A stretch of 42,640 nucleotides of DNA from an uncultured Eubacteriales bacterium. Lineage in GTDB: Bacteria; Bacillota; Clostridia; Christensenellales; Borkfalkiaceae. The notes under the pieces are model-generated. The model saw only the letters and a program-made list of their open reading frames with translations. It made no database searches and was not told the DNA's origin. Numbering within the stretch: the first letter of the stretch is position 1; the number at the start of each line of letters is the position of its first letter. Positions 1-7,648 of this stretch are shown here, in pieces. The stretch is taken from assembly GCA_902465495.1 (NCBI GenBank), contig CABQND010000007.1:1-42640 (forward strand), given 5' to 3'. Position numbers and translations under genes: made by a program.

Positions 1-723
1 CAGGTAAATGCGGAGCGCGAAAAGTTGAAAAAAGAGCGCGAAAAGCTGTTTGCGAGCGCCAAAGTGGAGAGCCGCCGCATTGTGAACGAGCGCACGGAAC
101 AAGCGGAAGAGCTGCTCGCGCAGATTGAAGAGATAGCGGCGCGTCGAAATCTCACCGAAGCGGATCTCATACGCGCGCGAACCCTAAAAAATAAACTTGC
201 GGACAAAGCGTATGCGGCGCAGGAAGAGGAAGAAAAGCCTACGGCGTCGCCAGCTGATCTTTCTTCGCTCAAAGCGGGTGACCGCGTGTTTGTAGGCGCT
301 ATGAACGCCGCTGGCGAAGTGCTGTCGATCAATTTGAAAAAGCAGGAGGCGCAGGTGCTTGTAGGAAGTATGCGCCTGAATGTTAAGGGCAAAGATCTGT
401 TTGCAATGACGGGCGCGAAGAAAAAAGCGGAACCCAAAGAGCGCATACAGGTAATGCGCAAAATTTCACCGGTACAGAGTGTTAAAACAGAGATCAATCT
501 TTTAGGGATGACTGTATCCGAAGCGGTGCAGGAAGTGGATGCATTCATCGATCAGGCAGTGCTTGCGGGGCTGGAAGAGGTCAAGATCATTCACGGAATG
601 GGCACGGGAAAGTTGAAAGAAGGGATACGCAACCATTTGCGTGGGTTGAAAAATGTCGCTGAATTCCGTCAGGGCGTCTACGGTGAGGGTGAAGCTGGTG
701 TGACGATCGTAAAACTCAAATAA
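1..723 (+). CDS. mutS2: Endonuclease MutS2, C-terminal part (5' end outside window)
   Basis: The frame is open from the first base, so this is the 3' part of a longer gene; the TTG at 25 is only an internal codon. The first ~80 residues are a charged, Glu/Lys/Arg-rich helix of the kind that links the MutS2 ATPase to its tail. A small beta-rich KOW-like segment follows (GDRVFVGAMNAAGEVLS). The last ~75 residues form a Smr domain, with INLLGMTVSEA in place of the usual LDLRG motif and a clear HGMGTGKL motif, the HGxGxG signature of Smr nucleases. In this family MutS2 binds branched DNA and limits recombination, and it has also been linked to collided ribosomes. The family call is firm; the ATPase half cannot be judged here. 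Confidence 0.93.
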   Translation, partial: QVNAEREKLKKEREKLFASAKVESRRIVNERTEQAEELLAQIEEIAARRNLTEADLIRARTLKNKLADKAYAAQEEEEKPTASPADLSSLKAGDRVFVGAMNAAGEVLSINLKKQEAQVLVGSMRLNVKGKDLFAMTGAKKKAEPKERIQVMRKISPVQSVKTEINLLGMTVSEAVQEVDAFIDQAVLAGLEEVKIIHGMGTGKLKEGIRNHLRGLKNVAEFRQGVYGEGEAGVTIVKLK

Positions 724-740
724 AACGCCATCATAAACTT

Positions 741-804
741 CTCGTTTTGCGAATATAAGTAAAAGGAAAACTTTTGTTTTTTTGCAAACTATTTCGCAAA
801 CGAG
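741..804 (+). promoter_or_regulatory. Long-range inverted repeat covering the ribosome binding site of the next gene
   Basis: CTCGTTTTGCGAA at 741-753 can pair with TTCGCAAACGAG at 793-804 with one bulged base. The downstream arm includes the GAG of the GAGG Shine-Dalgarno sequence (802-805) for the TTG start at 814. If both arms lie in the same transcript, the fold would hide the ribosome binding site. Function is inferred from pairing alone. Confidence 0.4.
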
Positions 805-813
805 GTAAACTAA

Positions 814-1533
814 TTGAAACGGAACATTCGGCTAACGGTAGCCACTAATGTATTTATTGCAGTCCTGTTGCTCATTGTCGGGGCAATATGCTTTTTTCCG
901 CTCGGTGTTTCGACGGCGGGAAAACTATCCGATCGCGTATATTATGAAGGAAACCGCGAAAGCAACTATGTTTCGCTGATGTTCAACGTGTATTGGGGCA
1001 CGGAATATATTCCGGAGATTTTGGATACGCTGGATGAGTATGGGGTAAAGGCGACCTTTTTTATCGGCGGGAGCTGGGCAGACGACAACGCCGAGATGTT
1101 GCGCGAGATCGTAAAGCGCGGGCATGAGCTTGGCAATCACGGATATTTTCATAAGGATCAAGATACGCTTTCGTATGAAAAAAATGCCGAGGAAATCCGT
1201 GTTTGCGGAGAGTTGGTATATACCCTGACAGGGGTACAGCCGACGCTTTTTGCTCCGCCTTCGGGGGCATATTCGGAGGATACGGTCAATGCTGCGGATG
1301 CGCTCGGATATAAGACTATCCTTTGGTCCAAAGATACGATCGACTGGCGGGATCATGATCGTTCGCTGATTATCAGCCGCGCAACAAAAGATGTTTCGGG
1401 AGGGGATTTGATTTTGATGCATCCGACGGCGGAAACAGCGCAGGCACTTGCATCGATTCTTCTCGATTATTCGCAGAAGGGATTGGAAGAGGTACCGGTT
1501 TCGGTCAATATTTCGGGGGTTGAAAAAGCTTAA
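814..1533 (+). CDS. Membrane-anchored NodB-fold (polysaccharide deacetylase-like) protein, YlxY/PdaB-like
   Basis: The TTG start is chosen because GAGG lies just upstream and the protein then opens with a basic end and one membrane span (residues ~8-30), placing the domain outside the cell. The NodB fold is visible: motif 1 is SLMFNVYWG (55-62), motif 2 is HGYFH (His109, His113), then APPSGAYS (147-154), DTIDWRD (174-180) and LMHPT with His203. In active deacetylases motif 1 carries a metal-binding Asp (TFDD, or TFDISWG in PdaB-like proteins). Here that position is Asn58, and the Arg of the RPPYG motif is Ala, so catalysis is doubtful. An M16 peptidase gene follows, the ylxY-mlpA order known from Bacillus. 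A peptidoglycan or sporulation role is possible but not shown. Confidence 0.85.
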   Translation: MKRNIRLTVATNVFIAVLLLIVGAICFFPLGVSTAGKLSDRVYYEGNRESNYVSLMFNVYWGTEYIPEILDTLDEYGVKATFFIGGSWADDNAEMLREIVKRGHELGNHGYFHKDQDTLSYEKNAEEIRVCGELVYTLTGVQPTLFAPPSGAYSEDTVNAADALGYKTILWSKDTIDWRDHDRSLIISRATKDVSGGDLILMHPTAETAQALASILLDYSQKGLEEVPVSVNISGVEKA

Positions 1534-1601
1534 ATTCTATGGAATCTTTTTAGGTTCGATTAGCAAGATATAAAATACTTTAAATACATACGGAGGACGC
1601 A

Positions 1602-2846
1602 ATGACATACAATAAAACATTTCCGAGCGGGCTTCGGCTCGTAGTAAAACGCATCGACGGGCTTTTGTCGGTGAGCATGGGTGTACTTGTCGGGACAGGC
1701 TCATGCTATGAAACGCAGGAAGAAAACGGAATCTCACATTTTATCGAACACATGATGTTCAAGGGGACAGACAAACGCAATGCGTTTGAAATTTCGGATG
1801 CGATGGATAGAATTGGAGCGCAGGTAAACGCATTCACTTCCAAAGACATTACCTGTTATTACGCGAAAGCGACATCCGATCATGCAGGGGAGGCGTTTGA
1901 AGTTCTTTCTGATTTCGTATTGCATTCGGTCTTTCCGGAAGAGGAAATGGAGCGCGAAAAAGGGGTTGTTCTCGAAGAGATCGCGATGACTGAGGATACG
2001 CCTGACGACCTGTGTTTAGATATTTTGGCGGAAGCCTATTTCGGAGAAAGTGGCTACGGCCGTCCTATTTTGGGGCCTGCAAAAAATGTAAAAAATTTTA
2101 CAAGGCAAGATCTTTTTGATTATATTGCCGAACGTTACGATCCTGAAAATTTAGTCGTATCTTTTGCGGGAAATATCGATATAAAATTTGCCGAAGAACT
2201 TGTTTTAAAGTACTTTGAAAGTGCCCTGCAAAAGCGGAAATTTAATGATCGAAAAAAAGAAATTACGCTATGCGGTCAGAGTCTTTACAAATTTAAAGAT
2301 ATTGAGCAAGTGCATATTGCGTTTGCTTATCCATCGCTTCGCAGAGAGGATAAACTCATGGATGCGGCGCAGGTAGCGTGCACCGTTTTAGGGGGAGGGA
2401 TGAGCTCGAGACTGTTTCAGAAAGTGCGTGAACAAATGGGGCTTGCATATACCGTATATTCGTATATCTCTTCATTTACAGAGGGAGGGACTCTTTCTGT
2501 ATATGCAGGTGTAAATCCTTCCAATGTTGAAAAAGCGCAGGATGCAATTCTCAAAACCATTGACCGCTTCCGCAGAGAAAAGCTTACCGAAGATGAGTTT
2601 TTGCGCGGTAAGCAGCAGTTGAAAGCATCCTTGATCCTTGCACAGGAAAACACGGCGTCGCAGATGATCGCGTACGGAAAATATATGCTGTACAATGACA
2701 AAGTACTCGATCTTACCGGGCGAGTGAAAGACATTGATGCGATGACGATGGAGGATTGTGCGAACGCAATCGAGCTTAATTTTGATGAAAAGTACATGGC
2801 TGCCTCTGCCGTCGGCAAGATAAAGCATTCTCTTTCGATTCGTTAA
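1602..2846 (+). CDS. M16 family zinc metallopeptidase (MlpA/YmxG-like processing protease)
   Basis: The ATG has a good CGGAGG site 6-7 bases upstream. The inverted zinc motif HxxEH is present as HFIEH (His46, Glu49, His50), and the distal Glu ligand falls in VVLEEIAMTED (Glu125/126). The 414-residue length fits a single M16 subunit with an active N-terminal half and an inactive C-terminal half; the latter carries the GGGMSSRLFQKVRE stretch (~266-279) typical of the family. No signal peptide is visible, so it should act in the cytoplasm on peptides or small proteins. The gene follows the YlxY-like gene by about 70 bases, as in Bacillus. The exact substrate is unknown. Confidence 0.93.
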   Translation: MTYNKTFPSGLRLVVKRIDGLLSVSMGVLVGTGSCYETQEENGISHFIEHMMFKGTDKRNAFEISDAMDRIGAQVNAFTSKDITCYYAKATSDHAGEAFEVLSDFVLHSVFPEEEMEREKGVVLEEIAMTEDTPDDLCLDILAEAYFGESGYGRPILGPAKNVKNFTRQDLFDYIAERYDPENLVVSFAGNIDIKFAEELVLKYFESALQKRKFNDRKKEITLCGQSLYKFKDIEQVHIAFAYPSLRREDKLMDAAQVACTVLGGGMSSRLFQKVREQMGLAYTVYSYISSFTEGGTLSVYAGVNPSNVEKAQDAILKTIDRFRREKLTEDEFLRGKQQLKASLILAQENTASQMIAYGKYMLYNDKVLDLTGRVKDIDAMTMEDCANAIELNFDEKYMAASAVGKIKHSLSIR

Positions 2847-2909
2847 ATTTTAAAATTTTTATATTGAATAGGTATAAAACAATGCCAAAGATGAGGTTTT
2901 CATAGTATT

Positions 2910-3392
2910 ATGTCTGACAGAATACGCGGTTTTTTGCCTGTTTACAACGCGTCCAGCCGCCTGTTGATCTTGGGCAGCTTTCCGTCTGTGAAAAGCAGAC
3001 AAATCGATTTTTATTATGGCAACAGGCAGAACCGTTTCTGGAAAATGTTATTCCGCTATTTTGGAGAAGAGGTAAAGGAAAGTACTGCGGAAAAGAAGGA
3101 ATTTCTTTTCCGCAGGCAAATTGCGCTTTGGGACATCGTTACAGAGTGCGAGATCGAAGGCTCTTCGGACGCGTCGATCAAAAGCTATGAAATTGCAGAT
3201 GTTCGATCTCTTCTTTCGATTGCGCCCATTGAATGTATTTTTCTAAACGGCGGAACTGCGTTTAAGATTTTTTGTGGGAAATACGCTGCAATCGGATTGC
3301 CGTATTACCGCTTGCCTTCGACGAGCCCTGCCAATCCTCGCTATGATGAGGAGGTCTGGCGCGCGGCGCTCAATCGTATATTCCATATATAA
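2910..3392 (+). CDS. DNA-deoxyinosine (hypoxanthine) glycosylase, Mug/UDG superfamily
   Basis: The protein has 160 residues, the usual length for this family. LLILGSFPS (18-26) is motif 1 of the UDG superfamily, followed by FYYGN (34-38) and NRFW (41-44), which form the base-binding pocket, and LPSTSPAN near residues 136-143 as the C-terminal DNA-intercalating motif. Family members excise hypoxanthine, and in some cases uracil, from deaminated DNA. The ribosome binding site is weak (GATGAGG, about 14 bases upstream). An AlkD-like glycosylase gene lies next downstream, so two base-excision enzymes sit side by side, although a terminator-like hairpin separates them. Confidence 0.88.
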   Translation: MSDRIRGFLPVYNASSRLLILGSFPSVKSRQIDFYYGNRQNRFWKMLFRYFGEEVKESTAEKKEFLFRRQIALWDIVTECEIEGSSDASIKSYEIADVRSLLSIAPIECIFLNGGTAFKIFCGKYAAIGLPYYRLPSTSPANPRYDEEVWRAALNRIFHI

Positions 3393-3410
3393 ATAATAAG
3401 TTTTTTAATC

Positions 3411-3445
3411 GCGCGCGAGGTCGAAGCTTCCTCACTGCGCTTTTT
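3411..3445 (+). terminator. Rho-independent terminator after the deoxyinosine glycosylase gene
   Basis: GCGC and GAGG (3411-3420) pair with CCTC and GCGC (3430-3440) around a small internal loop, and TTTTT follows at 3441-3445. Confidence 0.6.
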
Positions 3446-3485
3446 CAATTTATTTCGAAATTACATATTTACAAAGGAGAAAGAG

Positions 3486-4184
3486 ATGAAAAGTTATGCG
3501 CAAATTTTACAAGATCTTCGCGAAATGAAAGATGAAAAATTCAGAATATTTAATGAGCGCATCGTGAATATTTCATCGGGTTCAAGCATCGGAGTGCGAA
3601 CGCCGTATCTTCGGGAGTATGCTAAAAAATTTGTGCAGGAAGCGGAGTTTGATTTCGAAGCGCTCTTTTCTTTTCCGGACGATGTGTTTGAGATTCGTTT
3701 GCTGAAATGCCTGTGCGTCGGTTATTCGAAACAGCCCTATGCAATGCTTGTTAAAAACATCGCTCGGTGCGTCCCCGTGATCGACGGCTGGGCGGTGTGT
3801 GATTTGTTCGTGTCAACTTTGAAAGTACTCAAAAAACATCGCAAAGAGTTTTTGCCTGAACTTAAAAAGTATGCCGCGGATAAGACGGAATTCTCTCAGC
3901 GGTTTGCGCTGATCGTTCTGTTATCCTGTTACATGGATGAGGAGTATCTTCCTATAATTTTCGGGGTTTTGGACGAGGCAGATACGCAATACTATTATAG
4001 TCATATGGGCGCAGCATGGCTTTTGGCTGAGGTGCTCGTACGTTTTTATGATGCGGGTGTGCGCTATTTAAAAGAGGGAATGTTGGACAGTAAAACAAAG
4101 AATAAAGCGATTCAGAAAGCGCGAGAAAGTTACCGTTTAACAGATGAACAAAAAAATTCTTTAAAATCTTTGAAAAACGGATGA
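3486..4184 (+). CDS. DNA alkylation repair protein, AlkD-like HEAT-repeat glycosylase
   Basis: AAAGGAGA precedes the ATG. The 232-residue all-helical protein matches the AlkC/AlkD length and pattern. The AlkD catalytic surface is recognisable: GWAVCD gives Trp102 and Asp106 (the WxxxD pair that cradles the alkylated base), and Arg139 in SQRFALIVLL corresponds to the conserved Arg. YYSHMGAAWLLAEVLVRF near residues 168-185 is the family's late helix. Such enzymes remove cationic bases such as 3-methyladenine or 7-methylguanine without base flipping. The family call is firm; lesion specificity is inferred. Confidence 0.9.
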   Translation: MKSYAQILQDLREMKDEKFRIFNERIVNISSGSSIGVRTPYLREYAKKFVQEAEFDFEALFSFPDDVFEIRLLKCLCVGYSKQPYAMLVKNIARCVPVIDGWAVCDLFVSTLKVLKKHRKEFLPELKKYAADKTEFSQRFALIVLLSCYMDEEYLPIIFGVLDEADTQYYYSHMGAAWLLAEVLVRFYDAGVRYLKEGMLDSKTKNKAIQKARESYRLTDEQKNSLKSLKNG

Positions 4185-4263
4185 AAAAGTCCGAAAAGTA
4201 TGATACAATATTGAAAATGCTTCCGACGAATTAGGGAGCAACATGTTGGAACTCGGAGTAATT

Positions 4264-6459
4264 ATGGACATTTTAAAAAAGTTGACGGAAGAATTTCCTT
4301 CCATCCGTGAAGACAGGGCACAGAACATCATCAATTTGATCGATGAGGGGAATACGATCCCGTTCATCGCGCGTTACCGCAAAGAAATGACCGGCAGTTG
4401 TGACGATCAGGTACTGCGCGAATTCAATGACAGGCTTTTGTATCTTCGCAATCTGGAAAAGAGAAAGGAAGAGGTTGCGAAGTCTATTACAGAGCAGGGC
4501 AAGATGACGGAGGAGATACAAAAGGCTTTGGACGCAGCGACGACGCTGACCGAAGTGGAAGATATCTACCGCCCGTACAAACAAAAGAAAAAGACGCGCG
4601 CGAGCGTCGCGATCGAGAAGGGGTTGCAGCCGCTTGCGGATTATATCCTTGCGCAGGAGAAAGATTCGGATGTGCGCGCGGAAGCGGAAAAATACATCGA
4701 TGCGGAGAAGGGTGTCAACAGCGCGGATGAAGCAATTGCGGGCGCGAAAGATATTATTGCCGAGATCGTATCGGACGATGCGAACGTACGCAAAAAGCTG
4801 CGCAATTTGTTTATGAAGAACGGAGAGATCCAGACACGCCTTGTAAATGCGGAGAAGGAGGGCGCCTCCACATATGAGATGTACGCGGATTATTCTGAAA
4901 GCGTTGCGGAGATCAAGAGTCACCGCGTGCTTGCGATCAACCGTGGGGAGAAGGAGGATTTCCTCAAAGTCAAGCTTGTAGTGAACGACGATATTGCAAA
5001 ACGTATCGCCGGTGCGGGGTATCTTAAAAATGCGGGATATCCTACGCAGTTGGTGGAAGAGGCGGTTTGCGACGGGTATGAAAGGCTGATTTTCCCGTCC
5101 ATTGAGCGCGAAGTGCGCGCTGCTCTTACCGAAAGTGCGAGCGAGCAGGCGATCAAAATGTTTGAAGTTAACCTCAAACCGCTTTTGATGCAGCCTCCGA
5201 TCAAGGACAAGATCACGCTGGGGTTGGACCCTGCGTATCGCACGGGTTGCAAGATCGCGGTTGTCGACGGAACGGGCAAAGTGTTGGATAAGACGGTCGT
5301 ATATCCCACGCCGGGTCCTAAGCAGAATATTGATGCGGCAAAAGCAAAACTCAAAGAGCTGATTGCAAAATACAACGTGGATATCATTTCGATCGGCAAC
5401 GGCACGGCGTCTAAAGAGAGTGAAATCTTCGTTGCCGAATTGATCAAGGAAATTCAGGAAGAGACAGGCAGGGAAGTTTCTTACATGGTTGTTTCGGAGG
5501 CGGGGGCATCGGTATACTCGGCAAGCCCGCTCGGAGCGGAAGAATTTCCTGATTTCGACGTGGCGGAGCGCAGTGCGGTGTCGATTGCGCGTCGGTTGCA
5601 GGATCCTTTGTCCGAGCTGATCAAGATCGATCCGAAGTCTATCGGCGTGGGGCAGTATCAGCACGACATGGATAAAAAGCGGCTGGACAGCGTGCTTTCG
5701 GGTGTTTTGGAAGATTGCGTAAACAGCGTCGGGGTGGATCTGAACACGGCGAGCGTTTCGCTTTTGAAATACGTTGCGGGGCTGAATGCAGGCATCGCGA
5801 AAAATATTGTAACATACCGCGAAGCGAACGGAAAATTTGCATCGCGTAAAGACATTTTAAAAGTTCCGAAATTGGGTGAAAAGGCGTTCACGCAGTGCGC
5901 TGGATTCTTGCGCATCCAGGACGGGGAGAACATTCTCGACAATACGGCAGTGCACCCCGAAAGCTATGCCGCGGCGGAAAAACTTTTGAAATTGTTCGGC
6001 TATACGGCGGAAGATGTGAGGGAAGGGAAAATTTCTGAGCTTCCGCAGAAAGTAAAGGAATATGGCGAAGAGAAAGCGGCGGCGGATGCGGGAATGGACG
6101 TTCCTACGCTCAAAGACGTGGTGACGGAAATCGTGAAACCCGGAAGAGATATCCGTGACGCTCTTCCCAAGCCCATGTTGCGCAGGGATATCATGGATAT
6201 TAACGATCTTGCGGCGGGCATGGAGTTGGTCGGAACGGTGCGCAACGTGGTAGATTTCGGCGCATTTATCGATATCGGCGTGCATCAGGACGGACTTGTT
6301 CATCGCTCGGAGATGAAAGGCAAATTCCATCATCCTTCCGAGGTGCTGGAAGTAGGACAGGTCGTGACGGTGTGGGTCAAGGAAGTAGATGTCAAGAAAA
6401 ATCGCATCGCGTTGACGATGAAGGCACCCGCGAAAATTCCTGCGGCGAAAGCGCAGTAA
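4264..6459 (+). CDS. tex: Tex family S1 RNA-binding transcription accessory protein
   Basis: Two in-frame ATGs exist, 4243 and 4264. The second is preferred because CGGAG lies five bases before it and MDILKKL is the usual Tex opening; starting at 4243 would add seven residues. The order is standard: an N-terminal helical region with PFIARYRKEMTG near residue 30, a YqgF/RuvX-like nuclease fold beginning at TLGLDPAYRTG (~residue 320), helix-hairpin-helix motifs (DLNTASVSLLKYVAGL and following, ~490-555), and a C-terminal S1 domain (VGTVRNVVDFGAFIDIGV, ~655-720). Tex binds nucleic acids and affects transcription and, in some species, rRNA or toxin expression. A TGATACAAT -10-like element at 4201-4209 may provide its own promoter. 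Confidence 0.96.
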   Translation: MDILKKLTEEFPSIREDRAQNIINLIDEGNTIPFIARYRKEMTGSCDDQVLREFNDRLLYLRNLEKRKEEVAKSITEQGKMTEEIQKALDAATTLTEVEDIYRPYKQKKKTRASVAIEKGLQPLADYILAQEKDSDVRAEAEKYIDAEKGVNSADEAIAGAKDIIAEIVSDDANVRKKLRNLFMKNGEIQTRLVNAEKEGASTYEMYADYSESVAEIKSHRVLAINRGEKEDFLKVKLVVNDDIAKRIAGAGYLKNAGYPTQLVEEAVCDGYERLIFPSIEREVRAALTESASEQAIKMFEVNLKPLLMQPPIKDKITLGLDPAYRTGCKIAVVDGTGKVLDKTVVYPTPGPKQNIDAAKAKLKELIAKYNVDIISIGNGTASKESEIFVAELIKEIQEETGREVSYMVVSEAGASVYSASPLGAEEFPDFDVAERSAVSIARRLQDPLSELIKIDPKSIGVGQYQHDMDKKRLDSVLSGVLEDCVNSVGVDLNTASVSLLKYVAGLNAGIAKNIVTYREANGKFASRKDILKVPKLGEKAFTQCAGFLRIQDGENILDNTAVHPESYAAAEKLLKLFGYTAEDVREGKISELPQKVKEYGEEKAAADAGMDVPTLKDVVTEIVKPGRDIRDALPKPMLRRDIMDINDLAAGMELVGTVRNVVDFGAFIDIGVHQDGLVHRSEMKGKFHHPSEVLEVGQVVTVWVKEVDVKKNRIALTMKAPAKIPAAKAQ

Positions 6460-6463
6460 AATA

Positions 6464-6492
6464 TTGACAAACGTACACAATTTTAGTAAAAT
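6464..6492 (+). promoter_or_regulatory. Sigma-A-type promoter for acpP
   Basis: TTGACA at 6464-6469 and TAAAAT at 6487-6492 are separated by exactly 17 bases, directly upstream of the acyl carrier protein gene. Confidence 0.8.
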
Positions 6493-6518
6493 ATTCACAA
6501 ACGCAGGAGGATTTGAAT

Positions 6519-6746
6519 ATGTTTGAAAAGGTGCGCGACCTGCTTGCCAAGCAGTTGAATCTTTCACCCGATAAGATTGCTTTGGAAAGTGATGTCGTAA
6601 AAGATTTGGGGGCAGATTCCCTCGACGTTGTGGAACTTCTGATCACATTGGAAGACGACTATGGGATATCTATTCCCGAAGAAGACATCGTGAATGTTAA
6701 GACGGTAAAAGATATCGTTGAAATGATCGAGAAATTGAATAAGTAA
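6519..6746 (+). CDS. acpP: Acyl carrier protein
   Basis: The ATG at 6519 is chosen because a perfect AGGAGG (6505-6510) lies eight bases before it; an in-frame TTG at 6513 is too close to that site. The 75-residue acidic protein has the phosphopantetheine attachment motif GADSLDVVEL with Ser34 as the modified residue, and EDDYGISIPEED in helix III. It carries growing acyl chains for fatty-acid synthesis. It is a single-gene unit with its own promoter and terminator; no fab genes adjoin it. Confidence 0.97.
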   Translation: MFEKVRDLLAKQLNLSPDKIALESDVVKDLGADSLDVVELLITLEDDYGISIPEEDIVNVKTVKDIVEMIEKLNK

Positions 6747-6751
6747 TCGTG

Positions 6752-6786
6752 AAAAAGCTCTCTCGTGTAATTGCGGGGGAGCTTTT
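6752..6786 (+). terminator. Terminator after acpP
   Basis: AAAAAGCTCTC pairs with GGGGGAGCTTTT around a short loop, so the T-rich end is part of the stem's 3' arm. Confidence 0.75.
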
Positions 6787-6832
6787 GCTTAATATGGATT
6801 AAATATGTAAGGAATGTACCGGGAGAAAGTAT

Positions 6833-7513
6833 ATGAAAAGAAAAATCACGTTTGTGTTTGCTTTGTTATTGTTTGCGCTCGGAGGAATGGTTGCCTGCGA
6901 AGAAGAAAAAACAGAATGTGCTCATTTTGGCGGTGAAGCGACTTGTGTCGAGCGGGCTGTCTGTGTGCTTTGCGGAGAACATTACGGAGCGCTTGCTCCA
7001 CATACATATGCGGACGAATTTTCCTGTCACGATCGCGCGTGTTTGCAGGAAGGCTGTTCGCATGTCGAGCCTGCGACAACTTCGCATTTGATCGAGAAGT
7101 ATGCATGCAAGGATTGCGGCGAGAAGTTTGGATGCTCGCTTGAGGTTTTGAAGAAAGATTATTCGGAAGCAATGCTCGCGCAAGCAAAACGAAATGCAGG
7201 CGACCTCGCGGGTGATTTTGAAGTTGTCATTCTCGGCAGGGAAGATACGCTGGGGGCTATAGGAGTATATAACTTTCCCGAAAATTTTGATAAAAATGCG
7301 ATTACGCGCGGTTTGTTTGTAAAATTTGATGCTCGCGATCCATATGAAGAAACGATTTTATTTACGCTGTATTATAACTTTGGATTGGAATTGCGTGAAG
7401 ATCAAAGACTGGATGTACCGGTTTCGGCACCGGGAACAGAGGATGCTTGGTGTTTGGAAGTGGTAAAGGGAAACCCGAAACTGTTGTTTGAATTTTCACT
7501 TGCTCAAGACTGA
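6833..7513 (+). CDS. Predicted lipoprotein with paired-cysteine motifs
   Basis: GGGAGAAAG precedes the ATG. The protein opens with a lipoprotein signal peptide ending in GGMVAC, so Cys22 should be lipidated and the rest displayed outside the membrane. Residues 29-101 contain many cysteines, including CVLCG (44-48) and CKDCG (92-96), each followed by short segments such as GALAPHTY and CSHVEPATTSH. These resemble the short CxxCG repeats found in many clostridial surface proteins. The last ~120 residues have no cysteines and no family I recognise. The function is unknown; zinc binding by the CxxC pairs is an inference. Confidence 0.7.
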   Translation: MKRKITFVFALLLFALGGMVACEEEKTECAHFGGEATCVERAVCVLCGEHYGALAPHTYADEFSCHDRACLQEGCSHVEPATTSHLIEKYACKDCGEKFGCSLEVLKKDYSEAMLAQAKRNAGDLAGDFEVVILGREDTLGAIGVYNFPENFDKNAITRGLFVKFDARDPYEETILFTLYYNFGLELREDQRLDVPVSAPGTEDAWCLEVVKGNPKLLFEFSLAQD

Positions 7514-7565
7514 TAAAAAATGATGTAATAATTCTATAAAATATAAGGAAAACATGAAATATATA

Positions 7566-7598
7566 TTGACAAATTGACTAAAAAATGTTATATTATAT
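7566..7598 (+). promoter_or_regulatory. Promoter of the SipW-dependent surface protein, with shared -10 motif
   Basis: TTGACA at 7566-7571 and TATATT at 7589-7594 are 17 bases apart. The -10 lies inside TGTTATATTATAT (7586-7598). A near copy of that motif, TGTTATACTATGT, overlaps the -10 of the signal peptidase operon at 35654-35666 in the same register. Confidence 0.7.
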
Positions 7599-7648
7599 TT
7601 AGCTGATTAATAAAGGTCGGCAGAGAATAAGAAAGGAGAAGGTATGGC

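Noticed and set aside
2882..2905. Seven-codon frame just before the deoxyinosine glycosylase gene
   Set aside because: It has no ribosome binding site of its own and is as short as expected by chance.
4273..5664. 463-codon minus-strand frame opposite tex
   Set aside because: It has the same Arg/Leu/Phe-rich shadow composition, no ribosome binding site and no recognisable motif.
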